A DNA stretch of 64,000 bases from Schistosoma mansoni (lineage: Eukaryota; Platyhelminthes; Trematoda; Strigeidida; Schistosomatidae). Shown here in pieces: positions 1 to 10,900 of the stretch (position 1 is its first letter; each line of letters starts with the position of its first letter). Under the pieces are notes generated by a model that ran no database searches, had not been told where the DNA came from, and saw only the letters and a program-made list of their open reading frames with translations. The translations under genes were made by a program, and so were the position numbers. The stretch covers positions 10,442,422 to 10,506,421 of the forward strand of contig NC_031498.1 in NCBI RefSeq assembly GCF_000237925.1. The letters run 5' to 3'.

Positions 1-1240
1 AAATACTCTTAAACATTACATTGGCGTCGCGATGGAGCCCATGATGGGACGGTTGGATATACATTCAGATTTTAATGCTCCTGAGGATTACATGTAGAGG
101 TTCGAAATCTGGTCTATGACCAAGGAAGATTATGAAGATTTTAACATTGTGGCCCATTTTCTTACATTCATCGGAAAAGAAGCATGCAGCTTAATAAGGA
201 CTTTGGCATTTCCAAACAAGCCGACTTCACACCCTTATGCAACTCTCAAAGAACTACTGTTGGACCATGTGAAGCATACAAATTTCGAATGCGGTAAAGA
301 AGTAAAATTCAATGAAATGACTCATAATTCTGAATGCTTTAAATGTGATAAAACTGGACACATTCAGTCAGTTTGTAATACCATAATTCATTTCGCTGAA
401 ACTAATGCTTAAATTTGTGGCTCTACTAGCTTGGATGTTTCTAATGATCACTTATTCTTATCCGAAACTTCGAGAAGCGGTGTAACGTCACATAGCATTC
501 CAGAGTTGAATGAAACCCAGAATCATCGTGAGACAAAAGTTTCCAATCAACCAACTTCTTATCAGATTCCTCGTGTTATTGTATCAGGTGTTGTTTTTCA
601 TAATGATTGACACATTTCTTATGAAATTTCTTACAACTCTGAGAATAATATGTTGAATGAGTCAAATTATGATCAAAAACCGGGTTCACTTTTGGTAGAT
701 GATTTTTCTAATGTTCCATTGTTCTCTGATGAAACTCTTAAGAAATTTGATGAAAATATTTCAGAAAAATCAGATTCTGATGTCATATCAAACGCTATTC
801 GTCTTCACAATAAATTTATTTCTAGTGATATTCCTAATGAATGTGACGAATGTGTTCCGAATGAGTCGAATTCTATTCACATTTCTGATGTTGTTGTATC
901 AGATGTTGGATATTCTCACGAACAATGTTTGTTTAGTAGAATCCCTAGTTAATGGTATGATGAATCAGAGGGAATAGCAAGTTTCCCGAAGCAATCAGTG
1001 AACCAGTTTGCCCAGGTATGAAGTTTGCACAGACAGAGAATCCAAATCAAGTCCAAGATTATCCTAATAAGTATGAGGCAGATGCATGTTTCCCATTCGA
1101 TTGTTTTGCAGGTGAATCAAGTCTAGATGAATCACATGTGTTACTTACACATATCAATGCATATCTATCTGTGTATTGTAATATGAATAAGAGAAAATAA
1201 GATATGTCTCATAATTTGTATGCAGGCCAAATTCACATGA
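1..1240 (+). mobile_element. Ty3/gypsy-type fossil, gag region and spacer
   Basis: Open stretches on the plus strand resemble the gag end of a Ty3/gypsy-type retroelement. At 116-412 there is a helical capsid-like segment followed by a CCHC zinc knuckle, CFKCDKTGHIQSVC, which fits C-x2-C-x4-H-x4-C; this knuckle binds nucleic acid in gag proteins. A second acidic, serine- and asparagine-rich stretch lies at 650-952. No protease or reverse transcriptase follows in the same orientation, and the left end runs off the window. The element is broken in several places and looks old. The exact family is not identified. Confidence 0.65.
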
Positions 1241-1275
1241 TGGAATGCCTCAAATTACATGTCGGTGTGTATCAT

Positions 1276-1545
1276 CTGAAGATACCACCAGTATTGTAGT
1301 TTGGCAACTCTTTACTAGTAACACCTTCTATAACCGAATCGTACCCACCCAGTTTAAATCAGATGCGAAGAGGTTGGCAGATATATTTGATGGGTTATCA
1401 GCTAGGCTACAGTGTATCCAATGTCAGCTTTCACTGCATTGCGGATACCAAGTAAAACGAGTGGAAGAGCGTTGGTCCACTGTGAAACGTTTGCAGCTGA
1501 TAGCGAAGCTTTTAGTTGTCGTGAAAATGTTCTACCATTAAAAAT
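1276..1545 (-). mobile_element. Ty3/gypsy-type integrase fragment joined to a shared repeat
   Basis: The stretch 1390-1541 is closely similar, in the same orientation, to 40388-40515, which is antisense to a Ty3-type integrase region. The preceding 1276-1390 is similar to the repeats at 22584-22905 and 39030-39356. The piece is therefore a fossil on the minus strand lying next to a gag fossil on the plus strand, so two insertions or a rearrangement are involved. It is short and broken. Confidence 0.55.
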
Positions 1546-1660
1546 ACTTTTCTATTACACAGTTAAATCCACTCAGTCATATCAATGTCTCCACAACCTA
1601 GACCTATATCCTGGTCTGTCGAGTTTACAGCTCACCACCCTTAACCTCCTTTCTAGATGT

Positions 1661-2274
1661 TAAGGTCGAGATAAACAGTGACATTTCGTCTATGCGTTTA
1701 AAGTGTCATGCCTGACATATTAGAATGTGTATGAACTAGCATTCTACTTTTTCCAAAATTATTTTGTTAGATCAGGATACTGTTCACCCACTGGTCTAAA
1801 CAAAAACAAACAATCTAAACATACTAAGTTTTATGTGAACAGTAAAGGTTAGTTGTCTTCTGTCATTCAAGTTGTGGAATATAGTGAGAAGCTAATCTAA
1901 AAGTTAGACTATGAACTCTTGTATAACATGTCGAAAAGTCGTTGAAAGAGATAACATGAACTGTTGAAAACTAACTGAATGTTGTTAGTTTGAGGTGAGA
2001 TCAGTTTAAAAGAAATACTACAACACAAGTAATTTTAAATAAACAAAGGATCGCCATGTAGTTAATTTATACGTAAAGATCGAATACAAAAACGCCACCA
2101 GAACTCCAGTTATTAACTTGAATAGCGTAAATGTGGTCATCGAATGGGATATTAACGTTGCGCTTAAAGCTTGCTTCTTCAGAATTTTTTTTGAATTTTG
2201 TTATGAACGTAGATACGTAATGATATTGGGGTTTAGTAGTTACAATGAATAATTTTAAGTTGCTTTTCTGAGTA
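1661..2274. other. No recognisable feature
   Basis: AT-rich sequence without a convincing coding stretch, repeat match or RNA structure that I can recognise. Confidence 0.4.
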
Positions 2275-3500
2275 GGACATCATCATGTACATCCCCAATG
2301 TTGAAAAATCTTTTTCCAGGTAGCAGATCCGTATCACAGTTACCTACTTCCATTGGGGCTGTTTCCAGAACGTCGTCGATGGCAAAGTTGAAGAAGAACG
2401 GTGAGTTTGGGTAATTCTGTCTAACCCCATTGCTTAAAAAGACAATAGAGAGAGGTGATCGTATGCCACTACTCTGCCTGAGGTGTTTGTGTGTAGGGTT
2501 GTAGTATCGTTTGTTATGTTAAGCCCATATACTTTATTCTAGCTTCTGGCCAAGCCGATTCGCCAGTTCATTATGAGTCATGTTTTCACCTTGTCAATCA
2601 TTCACTTATTAACCCTGACCATTTTTGTTGTGTATAGCCTTCTTATCCTATTTATTACATGTCTGTCATTTATTCTTGTATGACTATAAATATTGATTAA
2701 CGCTTGATAAAAGTGAGCTGGTTTACCAGCCATCTCTAATGTGTCATTTTTATTTCGCTCGCTGATGTTTACTCATGTGTTTGTAACTTTCTGGTCTGTG
2801 TCATTTATCAATAAAACTGTAGCTGCCGCTTCTCTTTGACTTCTGATTTTATGCACCGTTAAGATTGGTATTATAACGGTTATCAGGGTGAACGATTAAC
2901 GAATCACGGCACTACAGGGTCTTCACGATGTTAATATACATCTCAGAGACATCCTTCTTCAACAGACGATCCCAGAAAACAGTCATGTCCAACTAATCGA
3001 AAAACAGCCTGCTTCTTCAGAATTTTGAATAATCCGCGAAGTATGGTGTAGCCAATAGTTAGGACTCAGTCGGAAGTAGACTTATTCACCGATATTTGTT
3101 ATATAAATAACGTAGATAGGGACGACTATCGCCTCATCCCGTGACGTTGTAACAAGCTAATTCCCAAACTTTAATAAACAATTCAGTCGGTTCTTTAATC
3201 AAAAGTTTGCAACCATCCTGAAAATAGGCCAGGAGTTAGTCATCTGATCTGATGATTTACGGTGATTCAGAGTTCCTTGTGGGCGTTTGCCTCGTTAGGT
3301 GGATCAGTCATTACCCGCCACGGAGGACAAAACAGTCTGATCGATGTTGCTGGGCCAGAAGACCAGTTGAACTATCCTTCAAAAAACTCTGCCCAAGATG
3401 TCAGTAGAAGTTATAGACTGGAATACCATCAGCTTCACAAATTATTCCACTCACGCCAGACTTCTTGTTCCCGGTGACTCAGATGACTTGAAAGGGCTTC
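2275..3500 (-). mobile_element. LINE reverse-transcriptase fragment, split by a solo LTR
   Basis: On the minus strand 2340-2440 reads as the RT palm box of a schistosome RTE-like LINE (NSPFFFNFAIDDVLE, compare CPLSPFLFNFVVDILLE in the better copy at 49183-50358). Past the LTR insert, 2925-3000 reads like the preceding RT block with the FD-x-x-D motif, degenerate. Sequence near 3355-3400 matches the N-terminal RT region near 50600-50640 of the better copy. The order fits one minus-strand LINE copy interrupted at 2500-2916. It carries stops and frame changes and is dead. Outer ends are approximate. Confidence 0.6.
2500..2916. mobile_element. Solo LTR with 4-bp target-site duplication
   Basis: A 417 bp element starting TGTAGTATCG and ending CACTACA, flanked on both sides by GGGT (2496-2499 and 2917-2920). 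It contains an AATAAA-type signal (ATCAATAAAACTG) in its 3' third. It is about 80-90 percent alike by eye to 37759-38191, which has different flanks. TG...CA ends plus a 4 bp duplication are typical of Ty3/gypsy-type LTRs. No internal region is present, so it is a solo LTR left after recombination. It sits inside a LINE fragment and is younger than it. Confidence 0.85.
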
Positions 3501-3599
3501 CAGCAGCTACCAGATGCAGCTGCTACTTCCAGCTCGTTAGAAAACTCCAACCACTAGACTTCTCTGTCCTTATTCAAGCCTTGTACAATTTCAGTACGT

Positions 3600-4340
3600 A
3601 ACAATCTTCATCTATGGTCAAACTCGCAGTCATCCGGAGAAGACCGACATGATTTAACGAGTTGTGGGATGCATGTAGAAACCCACTGCTTATAAGCGGG
3701 ACGTTTCGCGAAGCCGCAAGTGATTCTATTCGCTAGTTTCGTGACGTCATGCAGTTGCAGTCAATGGTCATCAATACTTTTCGGTGGGCTGATAGCTAGT
3801 CTTGGACCTAACTAGGTTTGACATTTGATTGGAACGGAAGCTGTAGAAAATTGGTTTACATAAAACCGTTTAGGACATTTATTTTTTTGGCTGCGGAAAT
3901 GTAAGATAAGATCAAGGCATGATCAGAGTCCAGATAAGTATTTGAAAAGAGCTCTAGACTTGTACACAACCGTGGCAGCAGTAGGTGGACGTGATGTGGT
4001 CAATATAAGTCCAGGCATGGGTTGCAGAGAGAGGTCATCAGGTAGTACATCAGCGATGACTATGTCGATGGTCGGCGCTGCCAAGAAACAGGTTATAGTC
4101 TGCACGAAGATGGCTGTTGTTATATGAACATTTCAAGGAGGAAAGCGAACTCTCGCGACCTTCGACCATACTAGGGAATTTAGAGATTGGAGGAAATAAG
4201 ATGCCATCTATTTTAATGTGCATCGCAAATCATTTGGCTCTGTTCAACTTTAGTAGTAGGTTGCCGTTCATCTGAAACCTTTTAAAGAGACTATTATCTT
4301 AATTAATTTGTATTGGTTCCTTTAATCTTTCTGTGGATGT
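3600..4340. other. Unassigned stretch left of a LINE copy
   Basis: Short open stretches occur on both strands (for example 3923-4105 minus) but none resembles a family I know. It may be further decayed repeat sequence. No gene is supported. Confidence 0.3.
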
Positions 4341-4344
4341 TATA

Positions 4345-5075
4345 GACTGTGACTGACCAGTCACTTTTAGTATATTTGAATTCTGTAGGGAATGTTAGAT
4401 ATCGCCACTAAGTCACAAGAAGTTAGATGGTGACCAGCGACGGGGCCAGAAAAAGATGAACATCAAATTCATAGAAGTAGCTAATTCAATGGTAATAATA
4501 TATAAAAGATTGTGCATAAAGATATAATACAGGAAGAAAGAAAGATATGAAGCAATTTCAATCTCACAGTTTAAGGGAACACAAAGAGTGTATACACCTA
4601 CGCCATTGTGATCGATTCTCATCCATGTCACACAGAGTCTCCAACCATTGCCTACGATAAACACCCGGACACCAACAAAGTAGTCTGCATCTGCCAACAT
4701 GGCTCAGATTAGAAGTTAGTGACTTTATGGACTGATACCACGTTTTGGTATTGCCATCCCTAACTTTTTTCCAACCATCCCCAACATCAGTCAGCATTGC
4801 GCGTCGTGGTAGTCGGTGTTTAGGCATACGTAATACGTGGCCCAAACATCTCAGTCGGTGGAGATTTACAACCTCATCAGCTGATTTACCATCATTCTCT
4901 AATACCCTACGTATAATCCCACTATTATTTACCCAGTGATCCCAGTCGATGCAAGCAATATTTCTAAGACATCTGTGGTCAAAAACTAGTAACTTACGTG
5001 TATCCTCTACTCTTAATGGCCACGTTTCCTAGTCTTAAATTAAAAGAGAACGAAATGCTGCGCAGTACACCCGTC
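4345..5075 (-). mobile_element. 5'-truncated RTE-type LINE copy
   Basis: Minus-strand reading gives the C-terminal part of the LINE polyprotein after the RT domain: DHRCLRNIA, RCLGHVLRMPKHRLPRRA, VGDGWKKVRDGNTKTW and SLSHVGRCRL-like blocks (4564-4845 is one open stretch). The same blocks occur on the plus strand at 45790-46900 and in the better copy ending near 48985. The 3' end lies near 4345 with GACTGACC-type tail sequence and no poly(A), as RTE elements often show. The copy carries stops or shifts. Confidence 0.8.
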
Positions 5076-5089
5076 CTTTAATTTTGGAA

Positions 5090-5166
5090 AGAGCAGGAAC
5101 AAATATTCTAGTAGAATAGCATGAATTCATTTTATTTCGTTGTTTCTAGTCAGCTGCTTACAACTT
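5090..5166. repeat. Short repeat shared with 29840-29909
   Basis: The segment beginning GAACAAATATT and ending CAGCTGCTTACAAC recurs at 29840-29909 with about ten differences over 70 bp. At 29.9 kb it forms one arm of a palindrome. It borders the Penelope-like fragment on its right and may be part of that element's terminal repeat. Confidence 0.55.
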
Positions 5167-5479
5167 GCGATATTTAAAATCATAATTACATAATGGGTTT
5201 AAATCACTTACATGAAAGCATTTAGTTGGAAGTTATATTGAAGACACATTAGTATAGTATAGCAAGGGTGTAAACAAATTTAATAGACTGAATATTGTAA
5301 ATATATACCTTATGTAAAAGAAGATTCTACAACATTGATTGTGACGACAGTTCAGACGGCCAGAAACAAATGACTACATAATGTGTAGAGCTCAGTTAAC
5401 AAAATAAGATTACTAATCTGGAAGATAGTTGAAATAAAACTCAAGCGAGTTAAAAAGAAAAGGTTTAAGATGCAACGAA

Positions 5480-6330
5480 GGAACATTTGTCACAACGGCA
5501 AGGAAAGATTAATAACCTTTTGAACACATACGTCAGGTTTTTGACTCCTGATAGCAACGGCTGCAGCAAACTTCAGAAGACTGGAGTTTGGCTGCTAACT
5601 AATTACTTTGAAAGATTGCAAGACATCGACCTGATGTTTTGTATCCAGATGTTTGGAAATAGCACTGTTTAGAATCTTTCTTTCTCTTATTCTGAGGTTT
5701 TTTAGAACAAGCTCGAAAGATGTCCTCCTTTCTGTTCGGCCAATGTAGCTGCTTTGGCAGATACACGTAAATATATAAATACAGTTGGTAGTAACATGAA
5801 AGAGGTGCTTGTCAACCTTTGACTAAGTTATCGAATGTATTGATTTATACAGAATTAATAGTTTGGCTGCCGGATAAGTTCTGGCTAGTGCAGTGTACAG
5901 TTTCCTGCTGATTGTGTTGCGACATCATCACCTTTGAAGTTGACATTTATAGACATTGGTTTTTTTTACTGACCGTCTTCCGTCTTGTTTTCTTTAGGTT
6001 TTTTATATTTGTCAATACATTTCTGTGGGTAACAGTTGTCTCTTAGGCACTTTTCAACGTTAATCAATTCCTCTTCTAGTTTGTCGGTGGTACATATCCT
6101 TTCGACCTAGTAAAATAGTGTTTTAACCAATGCCTTCTTGTAACTGATTAAACAAAACTATTGGGGTTCAGGTAAAGGCCATTCCAAGTACTTTTCCGGT
6201 AGACCGAACGTTTAACTGTCCCATCTCCCCTAAGTTTTATGGCAGTATTAAGAAAGTGGAACATGTCATCCTGTCCGTGTTTCATAGTAAGTTGTATGTT
6301 AGGATGAGCATTATTGATAGACGGATATCT
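5480..6330 (-). mobile_element. Penelope-like element fragment (RT end and GIY-YIG endonuclease)
   Basis: On the minus strand 6148-6342 ends with SVYRKSTWNGLYLNPNSF, which resembles the conserved VYRKPT-x-TG-x-Y block at the end of Penelope-like reverse transcriptases. Downstream (lower coordinates), near 5720-5765, the reading SSYIGRTERRTSF fits the core of a GIY-YIG endonuclease, and the stretch to about 5500 resembles the C-terminal tail. RT followed by GIY-YIG is the domain order of this family. The copy is interrupted by stops and frame changes and abuts a LINE fragment on its right. Confidence 0.7.
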
Positions 6331-6712
6331 CGCCTTCGCCATAGGTGACGTAAGTTAGCAAAAGCCAAATGAGTTTCTACAATCCGTTCAGAGATTTCGT
6401 CAGACATCAACCCATAGAAGCTGATCAGACTTCCAAGAAAAGTAAAGCTGTCGACAAGTTCGACTACTTCACTCCCTATCCTTAGTTTAGGTTTTGATGC
6501 AGGCCAGTCTTGAAGCAACAACTTGCATTTAGAGGTGGAGAAAAGCATCCTAAACATCCTAGCATTGTTGCTCAGTGCTACTAAAAGACTATGCACTTTA
6601 TCGGCGTCCTCACCAAACAGGACTATGTCATCTGTGTATTTTAAGTTGATAAATGGACCTCCTGGAAGGAGATCGAATCTGAAAATCCAGTCGACGAGAA
6701 CGTACTAGGCTG
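6331..6712 (-). mobile_element. RTE-type LINE fragment, RT catalytic region
   Basis: Minus-strand reading shows the RT box with YTDD in place of YADD (INLKYTDDIVLFGEDADK), then SKCKLLLQDWPASKPKLRIG, a TFLGSLIS block and HLAFANLRHLWRRRDIRL. These match the better copy around 49500-49860 and the plus-strand copy at 45850-46190. The piece is a truncated, dead copy; the right edge near 6712 ends inside the palm domain. Confidence 0.8.
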
Positions 6713-7043
6713 TAGACAATACTCTTTATTCCGTGAGAGTTATCAAAAGTAACTACTTATTCAAGTATAAATGGATTCGATTCTGTAAACTGTAAAGAGA
6801 TCACGAAGGTGAATATACGAACTCAATCATGTCATACAGCAACACCAGACGAACTAATAAAATGGCAAAAATCAAATGTTTGTACTTAAAGTATAGATAA
6901 GATAGAAAATAGAAACTTCAATACTTTCTATACAAAATAGCAACAAAAACATATACACAAAACATGGAATCATAAATGCACCATATTCCAATAAAATTTA
7001 CTCTTTAAAAAGTTTACACAACATGGTAAATAAGGAAACAAAC

Positions 7044-7904
7044 TTAATGCCAATTTGTATCGACCATACTATTGGGTGATAAAGACGGAGATATAGAAAT
7101 AGTATCAGAGGTAGCAAAGAATGTCGATGCTAGTTCTTTAGCAAGGGACACATGAATTTTTGTTAGTAATGAATGCATATCACTATTTGTGGACATGTTA
7201 TTAGGATTTAAATCTAAATCTGCTCTTAATTCAATCAAAGCAGTAATAAGTACTTCAACTTGATCTCGTCGTAGACAATTTCGACCCAATAAATGTCTTA
7301 CTTCAGCAAGAAGTCTTATTTTAAGACGAGTTGGTATACGTAAACCAAGACCTGTAGTCGAAGAACTTGTATAATCTTGTCCAGCTGAATTGGTGGTAAT
7401 AAGTGAATTGCCAGGACTAGTAACCAGTAGATCAATAATTCGGTCAACTGCGCCTTCACAATCACCATCATTAAAACTTTGTTGAAGTTCAGCATAACGA
7501 ATTAAAAAAGCTAATTCAGGTGATAATTGAAGATGATTCACTTCATTAACTTTGTTATTATTAGATGGTTCGTCATATGATGATCCTCGACAAAAGCCTA
7601 ATATTATAGCAGCCAATTCTGCAACTTCCGTAGACGCATGTGAAATTGTTGTTTCATTCAAAGTTTCCTTACGCATAAACCCATTATCTCTAGCAAGAGA
7701 GAGCTCAGCTAATCGATTAATCATAGAATAATCACGTGCCATTAGAGCCCAACCTACAGAGATACAAATTGGAGAATAATTTGATGAATCAATTATAGAA
7801 CCTCCTTGAGATTGCAATGATAAACATGCAAATCTACGACAATTTAATTTGGCTAGTTCTTCAGCAGTTGAATATAATCCTCTAACTTTGGCTTGACTAA
7901 TAAA
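7044..7904 (-). CDS. NUP85: NUP85 exon 7 and stop
   Basis: Residues 470-755. The acceptor is TTTTACTAG. It encodes the C-terminal helices, including VGWALMARDYSMINRLAE and ELAFLIRYAELQQSFNDGD, ending TNWH before TAA at 7044-7046. A low-complexity insertion near residues 540-560 and a longer tail account for part of the extra length over vertebrate NUP85. Confidence 0.92.
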   Translation of the reverse strand, partial: FISQAKVRGLYSTAEELAKLNCRRFACLSLQSQGGSIIDSSNYSPICISVGWALMARDYSMINRLAELSLARDNGFMRKETLNETTISHASTEVAELAAIILGFCRGSSYDEPSNNNKVNEVNHLQLSPELAFLIRYAELQQSFNDGDCEGAVDRIIDLLVTSPGNSLITTNSAGQDYTSSSTTGLGLRIPTRLKIRLLAEVRHLLGRNCLRRDQVEVLITALIELRADLDLNPNNMSTNSDMHSLLTKIHVSLAKELASTFFATSDTISISPSLSPNSMVDTNWH

Positions 7905-10900
7905 CTAGTAAAATGAAATAAATAGAGATTATAAATAGTCATAATTAATTAATTAACCCATTTTAAATAAGTGAAAAAAACGAAATTATTTAAAACTGTA
8001 TTCTTATGGAAAATTAATTATTGAGACTACTGATTTGAAGTAAATAATACTCATTATTCAGTAAACCAGGTAATATTCAATTAATGAATAGAATATAATA
8101 CTTAGGATAAATAATATGATATCACAATAGATTGTATTTAGATTTAAATGACAGACGAAAAATCAAAAATATATTGGTCAACTACAAGGTTGAAATGGTT
8201 TTCAGCATTTTCTGAAATTTTAATTAGTTTTGCCTCTTAAGGAAAGGATTATACGCTTATTTATTAAGTGATTTATTAATTTTCTGAATAGAAATTAAAC
8301 TACATGAGATACACGTTCTAGATTCGTGAGCACACAGGGACTCATTGTTATAACCTGTGAACGCCAATTGTTATATCTTGTGGTCCGCCAATTACAATAC
8401 AGTGAATTATCGATAAGACTAATGACACACAAAACCCGTGCGAGCAGTCTAGAGTACTTGTCGGTCCTGCTTTCTGCCTAGCCCAGCCTGTTAAGTCCAG
8501 AGCACCAATAACAGCCTCTGCAATATGAATCATTTATTTCAAGCATACTGAGTTTATATACCAATCAAACAGACCACATCGTATCATAAATGAGAAAATA
8601 ACATTCGTACAAGATTTAGCTAGATGTGGCTGTGAATGTGGGGAACAGCAATTAGTAGACTGGAGATAACTCTGGAACGGTAAATCGTATAGTAATAGTT
8701 CATAGGTCGAAACAAAGCCTATAATAAGAGGGACGCGAATATGAATAGTTTAGTTATTTAACAATTATACAGTAAAAATATACGAGTAGTATTGGTCGCT
8801 AAACGGATCCCAAAGTTACCATTCACTATTCTAATCGGGACGTAACACTCATACATCACGTAATTTTCATAACCAATTTACACAGATTATATAGTATAGT
8901 TGTATTGGACGTGTAAGAAATGTCACTACAGTAATAAATTATTCATGTCTGATTATAGATAATAAAAAATGTGACTATAGTGGATTGGAATTGGAATATA
9001 CAAATCAAAATTCAGTGTTTTCATTACTAAGCCACAAAACCAGACTCAAACATATATTATTATACAAAAATCTCATAAAATACATTGCACATGTTAGGAT
9101 CAACGTATAAGCTGAGTTATTTGCTCAGCTTTTAATGTCATTTAATTTCGACATTTTAGTCTTGTGAATTGTTTACACATCAGACTATCATTCCTCCTGC
9201 TCTGAGACGACTGTTAAGCTCGCTTATTTTAGACGGGAAAATCGAAGGGGCTGTGTGATTCAACTATTAAACAATGTGACTTTGTAGCTACTAATAAATA
9301 ATGGCAGTGAGGATTCATAGGTAGAGATTATAGATATATATTATATAACCTAGTATTTCATACAGTAACCACTTCTCATAGAAACAACAAGCTAAGAAAA
9401 TTTATTGACAAAGTCATCAAATTAAAGGTATCTAACCAACCTACCCAGTTTGTAGCTCTAGTTGAAACTGGAACAGCATGTCTCAATAATAAGGCAGATT
9501 GACGAGTACGCCCAGATTTACAATGATCCAAATATCCAAGTGCAATAGACAAAAGACTAGTTTCAGAAGCCAATGATTCGATATAACCAAGAAGAAAAAA
9601 TTCAACTAATGAAGAGCTGTCTACAGGTTGATACAACGATTCATTAACCTCAGCCTTAGATATATCTGCACATGTAGTAAATAAAAAGAACAAATATGTT
9701 CATACCATAATGTAAACGGTGATATGGATGTTTAAAGTTTCTGCAATAATAGGTAGGTTTGCGCATAGACTTCTACGAATGCTTGATTACATATTGGATA
9801 GGCAATCAAGGGAATATTTTGAGCCTAAATACTCCAAGTATATTATATATTTCAGATGAGAGTACGTAATTAATCCATGTAGTACGTTACTTAAACCATA
9901 TTTGAGGATGCTTCAAAATGCACTATATTCACAATAAACCTTTTTCTAAATCTTAAGATGCCATCGCGATTTTAAAAATTTGATTCAACTAAACATCTGT
10001 ACTGTTAGTTTCCATTCAAGAAATAAGAGAGAATGAGCTTATGTACACATGAATTATATTATCTGTCACCTAATTTCACAAGGATTCTTAGTTGTTGGGC
10101 TGAACATGAAGCACCATTTAGCGTTTGCATGACATTACTTATAAATACGATCAATATGTTGAGCAAACTGGGACCTTAGATATTAGCCTCTGGCTATTAA
10201 TACTTTATAGCAAGTCATTACCAGAATAACTGATAAAAAACATTTAAAGATTTGTTTTATTTAGAAGTGATCTTAAGAAGACAATTTTTAAAACAATAAC
10301 TTATGAAACAAAACTGATTAATTAATTAATTAATTAAGAAAATATTACTTACAATTTACTGTTTTTGGACAAGATTCTAAAGACAACTCGTCTTGTTTAT
10401 GTGTAAGCTGAAGGTCATTAAGTACACCAGGATATATGTGGTTTAAAAGATTTGTAAAATGTGCAATAAACCACCAATTACTTAATTTTTCACTTGCTAT
10501 ACGAACAAATGAGAATAGATCCACGTGAAAAATGCTTGTGATTAAAGCATCGACGGACTGAGGTAAAAAGTAAACAATAAAAATAATAATAACAGGGACA
10601 GAATTAAAAACTTCTGAAAAAACCTAAGTGACAGAAAATGTTTTTTTTAAAGTAAATTCTTATGATAAGTATTAAATTTTACGGGCTAAATGGTTTGATT
10701 ATGAAACGTTCAATGACATTTTAAACACTAATGAATACTTTGAGTTAATACTAACGATGACGTATAACATGATAATGAGATATTAACGCTTAAATAGTCC
10801 ATTTTAAAGGATGTAATACCACTAATAGTTAAGAAGTACAATTTTGAAATAGTTACGATACTTTGCAATGAATTGTTTTATGGTTGGTAACAAGTATGAA

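Noticed and set aside
1245-1663. Plus-strand open frames of 98 and 83 codons as genes
   Set aside because: They lie antisense to Ty3-type integrase sequence and repeat A; the same DNA at 40.4 kb reads as integrase on the other strand.
3923-4127. Overlapping frames on both strands near 4.0 kb
   Set aside because: Two antiparallel frames over the same bases without known motifs; probably chance or decayed repeat.
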